From contig NZ_JAFFZS010000007.1 in NCBI RefSeq assembly GCF_016921115.1, positions 186,001 to 250,000 of the forward strand: a DNA stretch of 64,000 bases, read 5' to 3'. Positions 46,219-54,995 of the stretch are shown piece by piece. Within the stretch, counting starts at the first letter, position 1; each line of letters begins with the position of its first letter. The stretch is from Streptomyces actuosus. GTDB lineage: Bacteria; Actinomycetota; Actinomycetes; Streptomycetales; Streptomycetaceae. A program made the translations under genes and the position numbers. Below the pieces are notes generated by a model. It made no database searches. It was not told where the DNA came from and saw only the letters and a program-made list of their open reading frames with translations.

Positions 46219-47384
46219 GCGCGCCGAGACTGCGCAGGGACACACCCGAGCGGGCCGGACTCGACCCCGGGCAACTGCACCGCATGGTGCGCGAGGTCCG
46301 CGGCCTCGTCACCGGGAGACGGCCCTGGGCGGCCGGCGCCGTCGTCGTCGCCGGGCGCGGCCCCGTCGTGGCGGTGGAGGCGGCGGTGGGAGACGCCGTC
46401 CGGTACGCCGCCTACGACCCCGGCAGCGATGCGGGCGTCGAACTCGACGCGTCCGACCGGGTCCCGACGACCGTGGACACGCCCTTCGACCTGGCCTCCC
46501 TGACCAAGCTGTTCACCTCGGTCGCCGCCGTGCAGCAGATCGAGCGCGGCACCCTCGGCATCGACGCCCGGGTCGGCGCGTACCTCCCCGACTTCCGCGG
46601 GGCCGCCGAGCACGGTGTCACGGTACGGCAGCTGCTCACCCACACCTCCGGACTCGCCCCCGAGGTGCCGCTGTACGACTGCGCCGACGACGCGGAGCGC
46701 CTGGCGCTGCTGCGGGCCCAGGAACCGGTCGGCCCGCCCGGCGGCCACCTCTACTCCGACGTGAACATGCTGCTCCTCCAGCACCTCCTGGAACGCCTCA
46801 CCGGCCGCACCCTGGACGTCCTCGTCCACGAGGGGATCACGCGCCCTCTCGGCATGGCCGACACCCGCTTCGGCCCCTGCCCCGGCGCGGCGGCCACCGA
46901 GGACCAGCGCCGACCGTGGGCCAAGGCCGACCGGGGCATGCTGCGGGGCGAGGTCCACGACGAGAACGCCTGGGCGCTGGGCGGCGTCGCCGGGCACGCG
47001 GGCCTGTTCTCCACCGGCCGCGACCTGGCGGTCTTCTGCCGCGCCCTGCTGGCGGGCGGCGCCTACGGACCGGCCCGCATCCTCGGCCCGGACTTCGTCG
47101 AACTGCTGCTGGCGCGGCCGGGGCTGGGGTTCGCCGTGGACCAGGAGTGGTTCATGGGGGAACTCGCGGGGCGCGGTGCGGCGGGCCACACCGGTTTCAC
47201 CGGGACCTCGCTGGTCCTGGACCCGGCGACGGACACCTTCCTGGTGCTGCTGGCCAACACGGTCCACCCGCGCCGCCGCGCCCCGGACAGCCGGCCGCGC
47301 GCGGCGGCGGCGACCCGGCTGGCGCGGGCCGTGCGCGCGGCCCCCGGGGCGGCGGGACCGGCCGGGGCGGCCGGATCGGCGTGA
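46215..47384 (+). CDS. Serine beta-lactamase-like hydrolase
   Basis: 389 aa. Class C/penicillin-binding-like: FDLASLTKLFTSVAAVQQIE gives the catalytic SxxK (SLTK), LYSDVNMLLLQHLLERL has the YxN-like YSDVN, and HTGFTGTSLVLDP is the third motif (HTG). The family-typical N-terminus (LRRDTPERAGLDPGQLHRMV) needs a start upstream of ATG 46284. The only candidate at the junction is CTG 46215, overlapping the exporter stop as CTGA. No signal peptide, so it is probably cytosolic. The C-terminus is Ala/Arg-rich. Confidence 0.87.
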   Translation: MSAPRLRRDTPERAGLDPGQLHRMVREVRGLVTGRRPWAAGAVVVAGRGPVVAVEAAVGDAVRYAAYDPGSDAGVELDASDRVPTTVDTPFDLASLTKLFTSVAAVQQIERGTLGIDARVGAYLPDFRGAAEHGVTVRQLLTHTSGLAPEVPLYDCADDAERLALLRAQEPVGPPGGHLYSDVNMLLLQHLLERLTGRTLDVLVHEGITRPLGMADTRFGPCPGAAATEDQRRPWAKADRGMLRGEVHDENAWALGGVAGHAGLFSTGRDLAVFCRALLAGGAYGPARILGPDFVELLLARPGLGFAVDQEWFMGELAGRGAAGHTGFTGTSLVLDPATDTFLVLLANTVHPRRRAPDSRPRAAAATRLARAVRAAPGAAGPAGAAGSA

Positions 47385-47585
47385 TCGGCAAGGCGACGCG
47401 ACACGGCGGCACGGCGACGCGCCACGGTGCGCGGTCGTTCGGCGCAGGCCCGCGCGGTGCCCGGCGGTCCGGCGGGCCGGACCGCGCCGCGGCTCCGCCC
47501 CTTCGGCGGCCCGGAGCCGCGCACTATCCTGGGACCGGCCCCGCCACGTGGACGGGGCGCCGGTACGCGCGGCCAGGGGGAGCTG

Positions 47586-47951
47586 ATGGACTGGATATGG
47601 ATCGTTCTCATCGTGTTCTGGACGGGGGGATTCGCCTGGGTCGCGGACAACGTCCGCACCGCGCTGCGCAACCGCCACGAACGCCGCCTGCAGATGATGG
47701 AGGCCGCCCGGCAGGAGCGCCTGGCCGTCGAGGCCGCGCACCGCACGCCCGAGCCCGTCTGCGGCTGCACCCACCACCTCGCCAAGCACGACAAGCAGGG
47801 CCGGTGCCACGAGCGGGTGGAGGTGCCGACGGCGTGGGACGAGAACAAGAAGCCGGTGCGCTACGAGGCCGGGCAGTGCAACTGCCAGCAGTACGTCGGA
47901 CCGCAGCCGTTGTCCCAGGTGTACGCCGAGGAACTCACCGACCGGGCCTGA
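47586..47951 (+). CDS. Cys-rich membrane-anchored hypothetical protein
   Basis: 121 aa. One N-terminal helix (WIWIVLIVFWTGGFAWVA), a charged helix (VRTALRNRHERRLQMMEAAR), then a Cys-rich domain with PVCGCTHHLAKHDKQGRCHE and GQCNCQQYVG: CxC, two His, C, and CxC could bind zinc. The ATG follows GGGGGAGCTG. The architecture appears conserved in Streptomyces as far as I recall; function unknown. Confidence 0.75.
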   Translation: MDWIWIVLIVFWTGGFAWVADNVRTALRNRHERRLQMMEAARQERLAVEAAHRTPEPVCGCTHHLAKHDKQGRCHERVEVPTAWDENKKPVRYEAGQCNCQQYVGPQPLSQVYAEELTDRA

Positions 47952-47997
47952 CCGTGCCCGTCACGGCCACCCGGCGGCCCGGTGAGACAATCACCGG

Positions 47998-49008
47998 GTG
48001 AACGCCCCCGCCTCCCCGCACGCCTCCTCGGTCTCCCCGGCCGGCGCCCTGCGCGGCGCCCTCGCCGACCTGCTCGACGGCCTCCCGCCCCGGCAGGCCG
48101 CGCAGGCCGTGGAGCGGCTGATCGGCCACTACCGCGGGGCCACCCCGACCGACGCGCCGATCCTGCGCGACCGGGCCGACGTGGCCGCCTACGCCGCCTA
48201 CCGGATGCCGGCGACCTTCGAGGCGGTCCGCTCGGCGCTGGAGGCGTTCGCGGACGCGGTGCCCGGCTGGGTGCCCGCGGGGCACGTGGACGTCGGCGGC
48301 GGGACGGGGGCGGCGACGTGGGCCGTCACCGCCGTCTGGGACGGGTCGCGGCCGGTCACGGTGCTCGACTGGGCCGAGCCGGCGCTCGCCCTCGGCCGGG
48401 AGATCGCCGCCGCGAACCCGGCCCTCTGCGACGCCCGCTGGGAGCGCGCCCGGATCGGGGCGGCGCTCACCCTCGACCGTACCGACCTCGTCACCGTCTC
48501 CTACGTCCTCAACGAACTCACCGCAGCCGATCGCGCCGCCCTCGTCGACGCCGCCGCCTCGGCCGCGCAGGCGGTCGTCATCGTCGAACCGGGCACTCCC
48601 GACGGGTACGCCCGGGTCATCGAGGCCCGCGAGCGGCTGGCCGCCGCCGGGTTCCGCATCGCCGCGCCCTGCCCGCACAGCGACGCCTGCCCGATCGTGC
48701 CGGGCACCGACTGGTGCCACTTCTCGGCCCGGGTCAGCCGTTCCTCCCTGCACCGCCAGGTCAAGGGCGGCTCGCTCGCCTACGAGGACGAGAAGTTCGC
48801 CTACGTCGCCGCCGGCCGTGTCCCCGTCGCCCCGGCCCCGGCCCGCGTCGTCCGCCGGCCGCAGATCCGCAAGGGCCAGGTCCTGCTCGACCTGTGCCTC
48901 GAAGGCGGCCGCCTGGACCGCGCGACGGTCACCAAGCGGCACGGCGAGCAGTACCGGGCGGCCCGGGACACCGAGTGGGGCGACCCCTGGCCCCCGCACG
49001 CCGGCTGA
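47998..49008 (+). CDS. Rsm22-type methyltransferase (small ribosomal subunit)
   Basis: 336 aa from GTG. SAM motif HVDVGGGTGAATWAVTAVWD, DLVTVSYVLNELTAADRAAL as the acidic/hydrophobic core, VIVEPGTPDGYARVIEARER, then a Cys cluster PCPHSDACPIVPGTDWCHFS as in Rsm22 proteins, which carry an Fe-S or zinc site and act on ribosome assembly. The C-terminal QIRKGQVLLDLCLEGG and RATVTKRHGEQYRAARDTEW match the family. The site of methylation is not established here. Confidence 0.85.
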   Translation: MNAPASPHASSVSPAGALRGALADLLDGLPPRQAAQAVERLIGHYRGATPTDAPILRDRADVAAYAAYRMPATFEAVRSALEAFADAVPGWVPAGHVDVGGGTGAATWAVTAVWDGSRPVTVLDWAEPALALGREIAAANPALCDARWERARIGAALTLDRTDLVTVSYVLNELTAADRAALVDAAASAAQAVVIVEPGTPDGYARVIEARERLAAAGFRIAAPCPHSDACPIVPGTDWCHFSARVSRSSLHRQVKGGSLAYEDEKFAYVAAGRVPVAPAPARVVRRPQIRKGQVLLDLCLEGGRLDRATVTKRHGEQYRAARDTEWGDPWPPHAG

Positions 49009-49320
49009 TCCGCCAGGCCGCCCGCGCACCGGGCCGTTGCCGAACGGGCGCCCCGGAACCCCGCCGGTGGGCACCCGGAACCCCGCCGGTCGACACCGGG
49101 TGCCGCGCCCGGTCGCCCACCCGAAGGCCCCGCCCCGCCGGACCCGTCGCCGCGCCGACGCCGCCGCCCCGCCGTCTCCGGTGACGTCCCTGACGGGCTT
49201 GATCCGGAATCATGCGCTCCTCGTACCGCCTGCCCGGATTGGGTGGTCCGGCCCCCCGATGGGCGGGAAGGTGGGACCATAGGGCATGCTGTTCTGCACG
49301 ACAGCGAGGCGAGGGGATAG
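49009..49320. other. Intergenic region with a short tandem repeat
   Basis: A 15-base unit CGGAACCCCGCCGGT occurs at 49054-49068 and 49076-49090. No gene is supported; the last 60 bases probably contain the promoter of the Prim-Pol gene. Confidence 0.5.
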
Positions 49321-50058
49321 ATGAGCGCGGAGTTCGGTGGCCGTACCGGCCTGCGGGGCAGGCTCACCCAGTGGCTGCGCGGAGGCGATGCGAAGCAGAC
49401 CGCCGACGACGGCGGCCGCGAGGCCCTGCTGCTCGCCGCCGCCAGGGCCGGACTGCCTCTCGCCCCCGCCGCGCACCCTGCGCCCGGCTACCGCTGCTCC
49501 TGCGACCGCGTCGGCTGCCCCACCCCGGCCCGGCACCCGGTGTCGTTCGCGTGGCAGACGCAGTCCACCACCGACCGCGCCCAGATCGAGCGCTGGGCCC
49601 GCCACCAGCCGCAGGCCAACTTCATCACCGCGACCGGCATGGTCCACGACGTCCTCGACGTCCCGCTGGAGGCCGGCCTGGAGGCCCTGGCCCGCCTGCT
49701 GGACGCGGGGATCGAGGTCGGGCCGGTCGCCGAGAGCGACGACGGCCGCCTGCTGTTCTTCACCCTCACCCGAGGCACCCCCGAGGACGAGGACGAGTGG
49801 TGGCCGTGCGAGCTGGACTGCCACCCGGAGACCATGGACGAGCACCCCGGCCTGCGCTGGCACTGCCGTGGCTCCTACGTGCTCGTACCGCCCGCGCGGC
49901 TGCCCGGCGAGGACGGGCGGACCGTGCACTGGGTGCGCGGCCCCGAGCAGCCGCTGCCCGACCCGCTGAGCCTGCTGGAGGTCCTCACCGACGCCTGTGC
50001 CCGGTATGTCGGCGAGGACCCGCACCACGCGGGCACGGCCTGGCCCCTGCGCCACTGA
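49321..50058 (+). CDS. Bifunctional DNA primase/polymerase (Prim-Pol) N-terminal-domain protein
   Basis: 245 aa. An N-terminal region (about 30-90) GREALLLAAARAGLPLAPAA then GYRCSCDRVGCPTPARHPVS resembles the Prim-Pol AEP domain of Streptomyces proteins, with Cys residues that may bind zinc. Middle: TDRAQIERWARHQPQANFIT. The usual catalytic DxD/h- motifs of active AEPs are not clear to me; FFTLTRGTPEDEDEWWPCEL is acidic but different. It may be a regulatory or degenerate member. No helicase domain is attached. Confidence 0.75.
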   Translation: MSAEFGGRTGLRGRLTQWLRGGDAKQTADDGGREALLLAAARAGLPLAPAAHPAPGYRCSCDRVGCPTPARHPVSFAWQTQSTTDRAQIERWARHQPQANFITATGMVHDVLDVPLEAGLEALARLLDAGIEVGPVAESDDGRLLFFTLTRGTPEDEDEWWPCELDCHPETMDEHPGLRWHCRGSYVLVPPARLPGEDGRTVHWVRGPEQPLPDPLSLLEVLTDACARYVGEDPHHAGTAWPLRH

Positions 50059-50079
50059 GCACGGAGCGCGGCGCCCCGC

Positions 50080-51087
50080 TCAGCCGCCCTGGGCGGCCGT
50101 CATACCCTGGACCCGGCCCAGCACGACCACCGTGCCTCCGGCGCCGCCGGAGCCCTTCGTGGGATCCAGGGCCACCTCGCCGGAGACGAACTCCATCGTG
50201 AAGGACTGCTTGATCTCGCCCTTCGTCAGGGCGAGCACGTCCTGGTTCGGCGTCGGCACGGTGGCGCCCGCGGCCGCGGTCTGCTTGCGGTAGTGGTGGG
50301 TGGTGAAGAACACCAGCGCCCCGCCGTCCGCGGTGCGCAGCGCGAGCGGCGCGTGGTCGCCGTCGGTCAGCGGCTCGTCGATGTACTGGGTGGCCAGGCC
50401 CGGCTTGCTGGCGTTCTTCTCGCGCTGCGCGCGCCAGGCGCTGGTGTGGGCGCCGTCCGCGAAGGGACCCTTGCCGCTCTGCAGGTAGTCGACGTAGGCG
50501 GTGCTCAACTCCTCCGGGCGGACCGCCAGTTCCGGTGAGTCGGCGGGCACGGCCTCGGCGAACCCGTCGGAGTCCCGGGCGAACTGCGGCACGGCGCCCC
50601 GGGGGACCGGCGCCAGATACGACACCTGCCAGGGATCGTCCAGGTCATGACGGAGGAAGACCAGCAGCCAGCGTGCCGAGGAGCTCTTGCTGGACCGGGC
50701 GTCGGCGACGAACCAGCGCGGCCAGCCCGCCTTCTTGGGGATGGTGAACTTCGCGTCGGTCAGCTTCAGCGGCGTGTGCCGCGGGTTGCCGTCGGGGTGG
50801 TTGGCGTGCCCCGCCGTCAGCCGGGCCGTGTCGATGTCGGCCAGGGACCCGGTGGTGTAGTCGGCGTCCAGGGAGCCGTCGTAGGCCCGGTCGGCCCGGT
50901 TGTACGCGGTCGTGAACTGCTCCAGCGCCTTCGCCGCCTCGCCGGGTGTGGTGGCCGGGAGCACCGCGCGCTCCCCGTGCACCACCACGCATCCGCCGGT
51001 CGTCAGCGACAAAGCGGTCAGTGCCGCTGCTATGAGTGCGTTCCGCTGACGCCTGCGAAGGCGTCGACCGCTGCGTTGCGTGGTCAT
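50080..51087 (-). CDS. Putative lipoprotein
   Basis: 335 aa. Basic N-terminus (RSGRRLRRRQRN), a hydrophobic core and the lipobox LTTGGC with Cys at about 33, so it is extracytoplasmic. The mature protein has SNTF-like alpha/beta repeats (for example PATTPGEAAKALEQFTTAYN and EFVSGEVALDPTKG). No recognised family. It lies next to the efe operon but is followed by its own stop 142 bases from efeU and could be separate. Confidence 0.75.
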   Translation of the reverse strand: MTTQRSGRRLRRRQRNALIAAALTALSLTTGGCVVVHGERAVLPATTPGEAAKALEQFTTAYNRADRAYDGSLDADYTTGSLADIDTARLTAGHANHPDGNPRHTPLKLTDAKFTIPKKAGWPRWFVADARSSKSSSARWLLVFLRHDLDDPWQVSYLAPVPRGAVPQFARDSDGFAEAVPADSPELAVRPEELSTAYVDYLQSGKGPFADGAHTSAWRAQREKNASKPGLATQYIDEPLTDGDHAPLALRTADGGALVFFTTHHYRKQTAAAGATVPTPNQDVLALTKGEIKQSFTMEFVSGEVALDPTKGSGGAGGTVVVLGRVQGMTAAQGG

Positions 51088-51229
51088 CGGGCTCCTTCAC
51101 TTCCCCTTCCCGGAGGCGAAACCCTACCGGGACGGGGCGACGCGCGGGCGCCGGGTGCCCTTCTCGGGACCCGGCGGGCGCCGGTCGCGGGGAGGCGGGA
51201 CGGCGATGAGCGCCGCCCCCGACACCCCG

Positions 51230-52084
51230 TCAGGCCTTGCCGCGCACCGGCGGAGGCGTCTGCTGCCGCTTGCCGCCGGAGGCGAACCCCGCCGGCGCGA
51301 GGAACAGCACCAGCACCGGGACCAGGTACAGCAGCCACACCGTGACCTGGAGGACGGTCGGGTCGGGCTGGAAGTTGAAGACGCCCTTCAGGAGCGTCCC
51401 GTACCAGCTGTCCGGCGGGACGGCGCCGCTGATGTCGAACGCCGTGTCGCGCAGGCCGGGCAGCCAGCCGGCCTCCTGCAGGTCGTGGAAGCCGTAGGCC
51501 AGCACGCCGGCCGCGACGACGACCAGCATCCCGCCGGTCCACGTGAAGAACTTCGCGAGGTTGATCTTCAGGGCACCCCGGTAGAACAGCCAGCCGAGCA
51601 GGACCGCCGTGGCCAGGCCCAGCGCCACGCCGATCAGCGGGCGCGGGGTGCCGTCGGAGGCGGCGTGGACGGACGCCCACACGAACAGGGCGGTCTCCAG
51701 GCCCTCGCGGCCGACGGCGAGGAACGCGGTGGCCACCAGCGCGGCCGTTCCCATCTGCAGCGCCGCGTCCAGCTTGCCGTGCAGCTCCGCCTTCAGATGC
51801 CGGGCGGTGCGCCGCATCCAGAACACCATCCAGGTCACCAGGCCCACGGCGACGACCGACAGGGTGCCGCCGAGCGCCTCCTGCGCCTCGAAGGTCAGCT
51901 CCTGGGAGCCGAACTCGAGCGCGCAGCCGAAGCCGAGGGCGATCGTGACGGCGATGCCGATGCCGATCCAGATCGGCCGGATGGCGTCCCGGCGGCCGGT
52001 CTTGACCAGGTAGGCGATGAGGATGCAGACGACGAGGCTGGCTTCCAGCCCCTCGCGCAGCCCGATCAGGTAGTTGGAGAACAC
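51230..52084 (-). CDS. efeU: Iron permease EfeU (FTR1 family)
   Basis: 284 aa from GTG 52084. Seven predicted membrane helices and both diagnostic REGLE motifs: YLIGLREGLEASLVVCILIA and FLAVGREGLETALFVWASVH, whose Glu residues bind ferric iron in transit. It is the last gene of the minus-strand operon efeO-efeB-efeU; its start is 5 bases after the efeB stop. Confidence 0.95.
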   Translation of the reverse strand: MFSNYLIGLREGLEASLVVCILIAYLVKTGRRDAIRPIWIGIGIAVTIALGFGCALEFGSQELTFEAQEALGGTLSVVAVGLVTWMVFWMRRTARHLKAELHGKLDAALQMGTAALVATAFLAVGREGLETALFVWASVHAASDGTPRPLIGVALGLATAVLLGWLFYRGALKINLAKFFTWTGGMLVVVAAGVLAYGFHDLQEAGWLPGLRDTAFDISGAVPPDSWYGTLLKGVFNFQPDPTVLQVTVWLLYLVPVLVLFLAPAGFASGGKRQQTPPPVRGKA

Positions 52085-52089
52085 GGGCC

Positions 52090-53385
52090 CTACGCCTCCT
52101 CGGAGAACAGGGTCCGCCCCCACCAGTCGCCCTGGTCGAGGACGCCGGGCGGGACCGCGAAGACCGCCGAACCCACGTGCTGGATGTACTCGTTGAGCGC
52201 GTCGCCGTGCGACAGCCGCTGCTGGATCTGGATGAAGCCCTTGCGGACGTCGCGCTGGTAGGCGAGGAAGAACAGCCCCGCGTCCAGGCGGCCGAGGCCG
52301 TCGGTGCCGTCGGTGAAGGAGTAGCCGCGGCGCAGGATCGCGACCCCGTTGTTGGTGTCGGGGTGCGCGAGCCGGACGTGCGCGTCGGGCTTCATCGCCT
52401 TCAGGAACGGCTCGTCCCGCTCCTCGGCCCTGCCGACCGGCGCGCCCTCGCCCTTGTCCCGGCCGAAGATGTCCTCCTGCTCCTGCAGGGACGTGCGGTC
52501 CCAGGTCTCGATGTTCATCCGGATGCGCCGGGCGACCAGGTAGGAGCCGCCCGCCATCCAGGACGAGCCCTTGCCGCCGTCCTTGCCGTCCACCCACACG
52601 AACCGCTCGAGCCGTTCCGTCTCCGTCCCGGCGATGTTGCGGGTGCCGTCCTTGAACCCCATGAGGTTGCGCGGGGTCTGCTCGTCCGGGGTGGTGGAGG
52701 AGGTCTTGCCGAAGCCGAGCTGGGACCAGCGCACGGCGACCTTGCCGAAGCCGATGCGGGCGAGGTTGCGCACGGCGTGCACGGCGACCTGCGGGTCGTC
52801 GGAGCAGGCCTGGATGCACAGGTCGCCGCCGCTGCGGTTCCGGTCGAGGTTGTCGCCCGGGAACTTCGGCAGGTCGACCAGGGCCTCGGGCCGCTTGTCG
52901 GCCAGCCCGAACCGCTCGAACAGCGACGGGCCGAAGCCGATGGTGAGCGTCAGCCGCGACGGCTTCAGGCCGAGTGCCTCACCGGTGTCGTCCGGCGGGG
53001 CCTCGGGGAGCCCGCCGTAGGCGCCGTCGCCGACCGCCTTGCCGGCGGTCATCCGGCGGGCGGCCTCGGTCCAGTCCTTCAGGAGCTGGACGAAGGCGTC
53101 CCGGTCGTCGGTCTTGACGTCGAAAGCGGCGAAGTGGAGCCGGTCCTGCACGGGCGTGGCGATGCCGGCCTGGTGGGGGCCGTGGAAGTCCACGGCCGCG
53201 CCCATGGCGGCACCGGCGGGGTCCATGTCGTCGCCGGTGCGGGTCATGGCGACGGCGCCGCCGGCCACGGCGGCACCGAGTGCGATCCCCGCGCCGCCCC
53301 AGCCGATCACCGAGCGGCGGGAGGGGGCCGTGTCGGGGCCTGCGGCCTGCGCGCCGGCGCCCTGGGTCTCCTGGGAGTCCGTCAT
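52090..53385 (-). CDS. efeB: Deferrochelatase/peroxidase EfeB (DyP type)
   Basis: 431 aa with a Tat signal: PSRRSVIGWGGAGIALGAAV (twin Arg). DyP peroxidase elements: SLFERFGLADKRPEALVDLP, GGDLCIQACSDDPQVAVHAV, NLMGFKDGTRNIAGTETERL (the GXXDG distal Asp) and ARRIRMNIETWDRTSLQEQE with proximal His region downstream. It extracts or oxidises iron from haem or ferrous iron in the periplasm-like space and feeds EfeU. The gene follows efeO by 16 bases. Confidence 0.95.
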   Translation of the reverse strand: MTDSQETQGAGAQAAGPDTAPSRRSVIGWGGAGIALGAAVAGGAVAMTRTGDDMDPAGAAMGAAVDFHGPHQAGIATPVQDRLHFAAFDVKTDDRDAFVQLLKDWTEAARRMTAGKAVGDGAYGGLPEAPPDDTGEALGLKPSRLTLTIGFGPSLFERFGLADKRPEALVDLPKFPGDNLDRNRSGGDLCIQACSDDPQVAVHAVRNLARIGFGKVAVRWSQLGFGKTSSTTPDEQTPRNLMGFKDGTRNIAGTETERLERFVWVDGKDGGKGSSWMAGGSYLVARRIRMNIETWDRTSLQEQEDIFGRDKGEGAPVGRAEERDEPFLKAMKPDAHVRLAHPDTNNGVAILRRGYSFTDGTDGLGRLDAGLFFLAYQRDVRKGFIQIQQRLSHGDALNEYIQHVGSAVFAVPPGVLDQGDWWGRTLFSEEA

Positions 53386-53401
53386 TGCTGGGTGTCCCTC
53401 A

Positions 53402-54541
53402 CTACTTCACGACGACGGCGGCGGCGAGCTTCGACAGCGGCTCCGCGAGCGCGTTCACCGCGTCCGAGAGCTTCTTGCGGTCGGCGTCGCCGACCTTGTC
53501 GTAGGACGTGAACACGTAGGAGCCGGAGTCGGCGCGGTAGTGGTCGAGCAGTGCGTTCAGCTCGGCGAACTGCGCGTCCAGCTCGGCCGTCAGGGCCTTG
53601 TCGTTCTCCTGGGCGACCGGCTTGAGGAGCTCGTACGACTTCTGCGCCCCCTCGACGTTGGCCTTGAAGTCGACCAGGTCGGTGTGCGAGTAGCGCTCCT
53701 CCTCGCCGGTGACCTTGCCGGTGGCGACCTCGTCGAGGAGTTCCTTGGCGCCGTTGGCCATGGAGGTCGGAGTGATCTCGGCCGTGCCGACGCGGCTCTG
53801 CCAGTCCTTGAGGTCGGTGACGAGCTGGTCGGCGAGGGCCTTCTCCTCGGCGCCGATCCTGCCGTCGTGCCACAGGGCCTTCTCCAGCCGGTGCCAGCCG
53901 GTCCATTTCTGGCCGGTCTCCAGGCCGTCCTCGCGGACGTCGACCTTGGGGTCGATGTCGCCGAAGGACTCCGCGACCGGCTCGGTGCGCTCCCAGCCGA
54001 TGCGCGAGAGGGCGTAGGCCTTCTTGGCGGCCTCCACGTCGCCTGCCTTGACCGCGGCGGCGAACGCCTCGGCCTTGGGCAGCGTCTCGTCGGCCTGGGT
54101 TTCGGCGTACGCGCGGTAGGCGGCGACGGCCTTGTCCAGGCGCGGGTCGCGCGCGGCGGCGGCCTCACCGGTCACGCTGAGCTTCTGGCGGATGCCGTGG
54201 CCCTTCATGCCGGGCAGGCAGGCGATCTCGTAGTCGCCGGCCTTCACCTCGGCGGTCAGCGTGTACTTGGTGCCGGGGCCGATGTTCTCCTTCTCGGAGA
54301 CGATCCGGTCGTCCGGGAAGAGGATCTCCACCTCGGTCGCCTTGGAGCCCTTGTTCTCGATCTTCAGCGTGACGTGGCCGGCGGGCACCGACGCGACGGA
54401 CGTCTCGCAGGTGCTGTCGGCGGCGGTCACCTGGATCGTACGGTCGTCGTCCGCTTCGCTCTTCTGGGTGCAGCCGGTGACGGCGGTCAGGGCCGCCGCC
54501 GTGGCGACGACGGTGACGACGGGCAGTCTGGCGGCTCGCAT
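53402..54541 (-). CDS. efeO: Iron uptake lipoprotein EfeO
   Basis: 379 aa from ATG 54541 (RBS GGAG). Lipobox AVTGC at about 24. N-terminal cupredoxin-like domain (about 30-130: AGDYEIACLPGMKGHGIRQK with Cys/Met/His metal ligands) and a C-terminal M75 peptidase-like helical domain (DPRLDKAVAAYRAYAETQAD, RIGWERTEPVAESFGDIDPK, KWTGWHRLEKALWHDGR with the HxxE motif HRLE). It binds and delivers iron to EfeU/EfeB. First gene of the operon; an iron box lies upstream. Confidence 0.95.
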   Translation of the reverse strand: MRAARLPVVTVVATAAALTAVTGCTQKSEADDDRTIQVTAADSTCETSVASVPAGHVTLKIENKGSKATEVEILFPDDRIVSEKENIGPGTKYTLTAEVKAGDYEIACLPGMKGHGIRQKLSVTGEAAAARDPRLDKAVAAYRAYAETQADETLPKAEAFAAAVKAGDVEAAKKAYALSRIGWERTEPVAESFGDIDPKVDVREDGLETGQKWTGWHRLEKALWHDGRIGAEEKALADQLVTDLKDWQSRVGTAEITPTSMANGAKELLDEVATGKVTGEEERYSHTDLVDFKANVEGAQKSYELLKPVAQENDKALTAELDAQFAELNALLDHYRADSGSYVFTSYDKVGDADRKKLSDAVNALAEPLSKLAAAVVVK

Positions 54542-54599
54542 ACGGGCTCCTGGCAGATGACTTCTACGGCTGAAAAGCGTCGTGACAGCCCTCACGGGA

Positions 54600-54618
54600 T
54601 TTGGTGAGGCTCGCCTAA
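54600..54618 (-). promoter_or_regulatory. Iron box (DmdR/IdeR-type) before efeO
   Basis: The minus strand reads TTAGGCGAGCCTCACCAAA, which agrees at 14 of 19 bases with the iron-box consensus TTAGGTTAGGCTCACCTAA bound by DmdR1/IdeR with ferrous iron. It lies about 60 bases before the efeO start, in a promoter position. Repression under high iron is inferred. Confidence 0.7.
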
Positions 54619-54995
54619 CTTATCTAAGCCTTGCCTGTCTGATAACCGTGCGTGCCGTGATTCACCTCTCATGGGCGGCGCAGGGGTACGAGGTGATCTC
54701 GGCCATGCCAAGTGAACGCCATGGGATGGTCAAAGAAAGGTCAAGAGGTGTGTTGTGGGTCCTCTCCCGTCACTCGGTGAACGGGGTGACGGATGGCCGC
54801 GGGCCGCGGCACGGCGGGCGCACGGGATCACCGCCGGCGGCGGGCGGCGGCGGTGAACCCCGTTTCGTGCACCGCCGTGGCCCCGCGCCCCCGGCGAGCG
54901 CCCGGCCCGGTGCCCACCCGGGCCCCGACCCCCCGCCGGGCGCCTCCGCGGGCGGGGGACACCCCCGCGGCGCCGTGCGATGCTTCAATGCCCGG
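54619..54995. other. Divergent intergenic region
   Basis: Between the iron-regulated efeO and the PhzF gene. The first 150 bases are AT-richer (promoter-like); the rest is very GC-rich. No gene supported. Confidence 0.4.
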
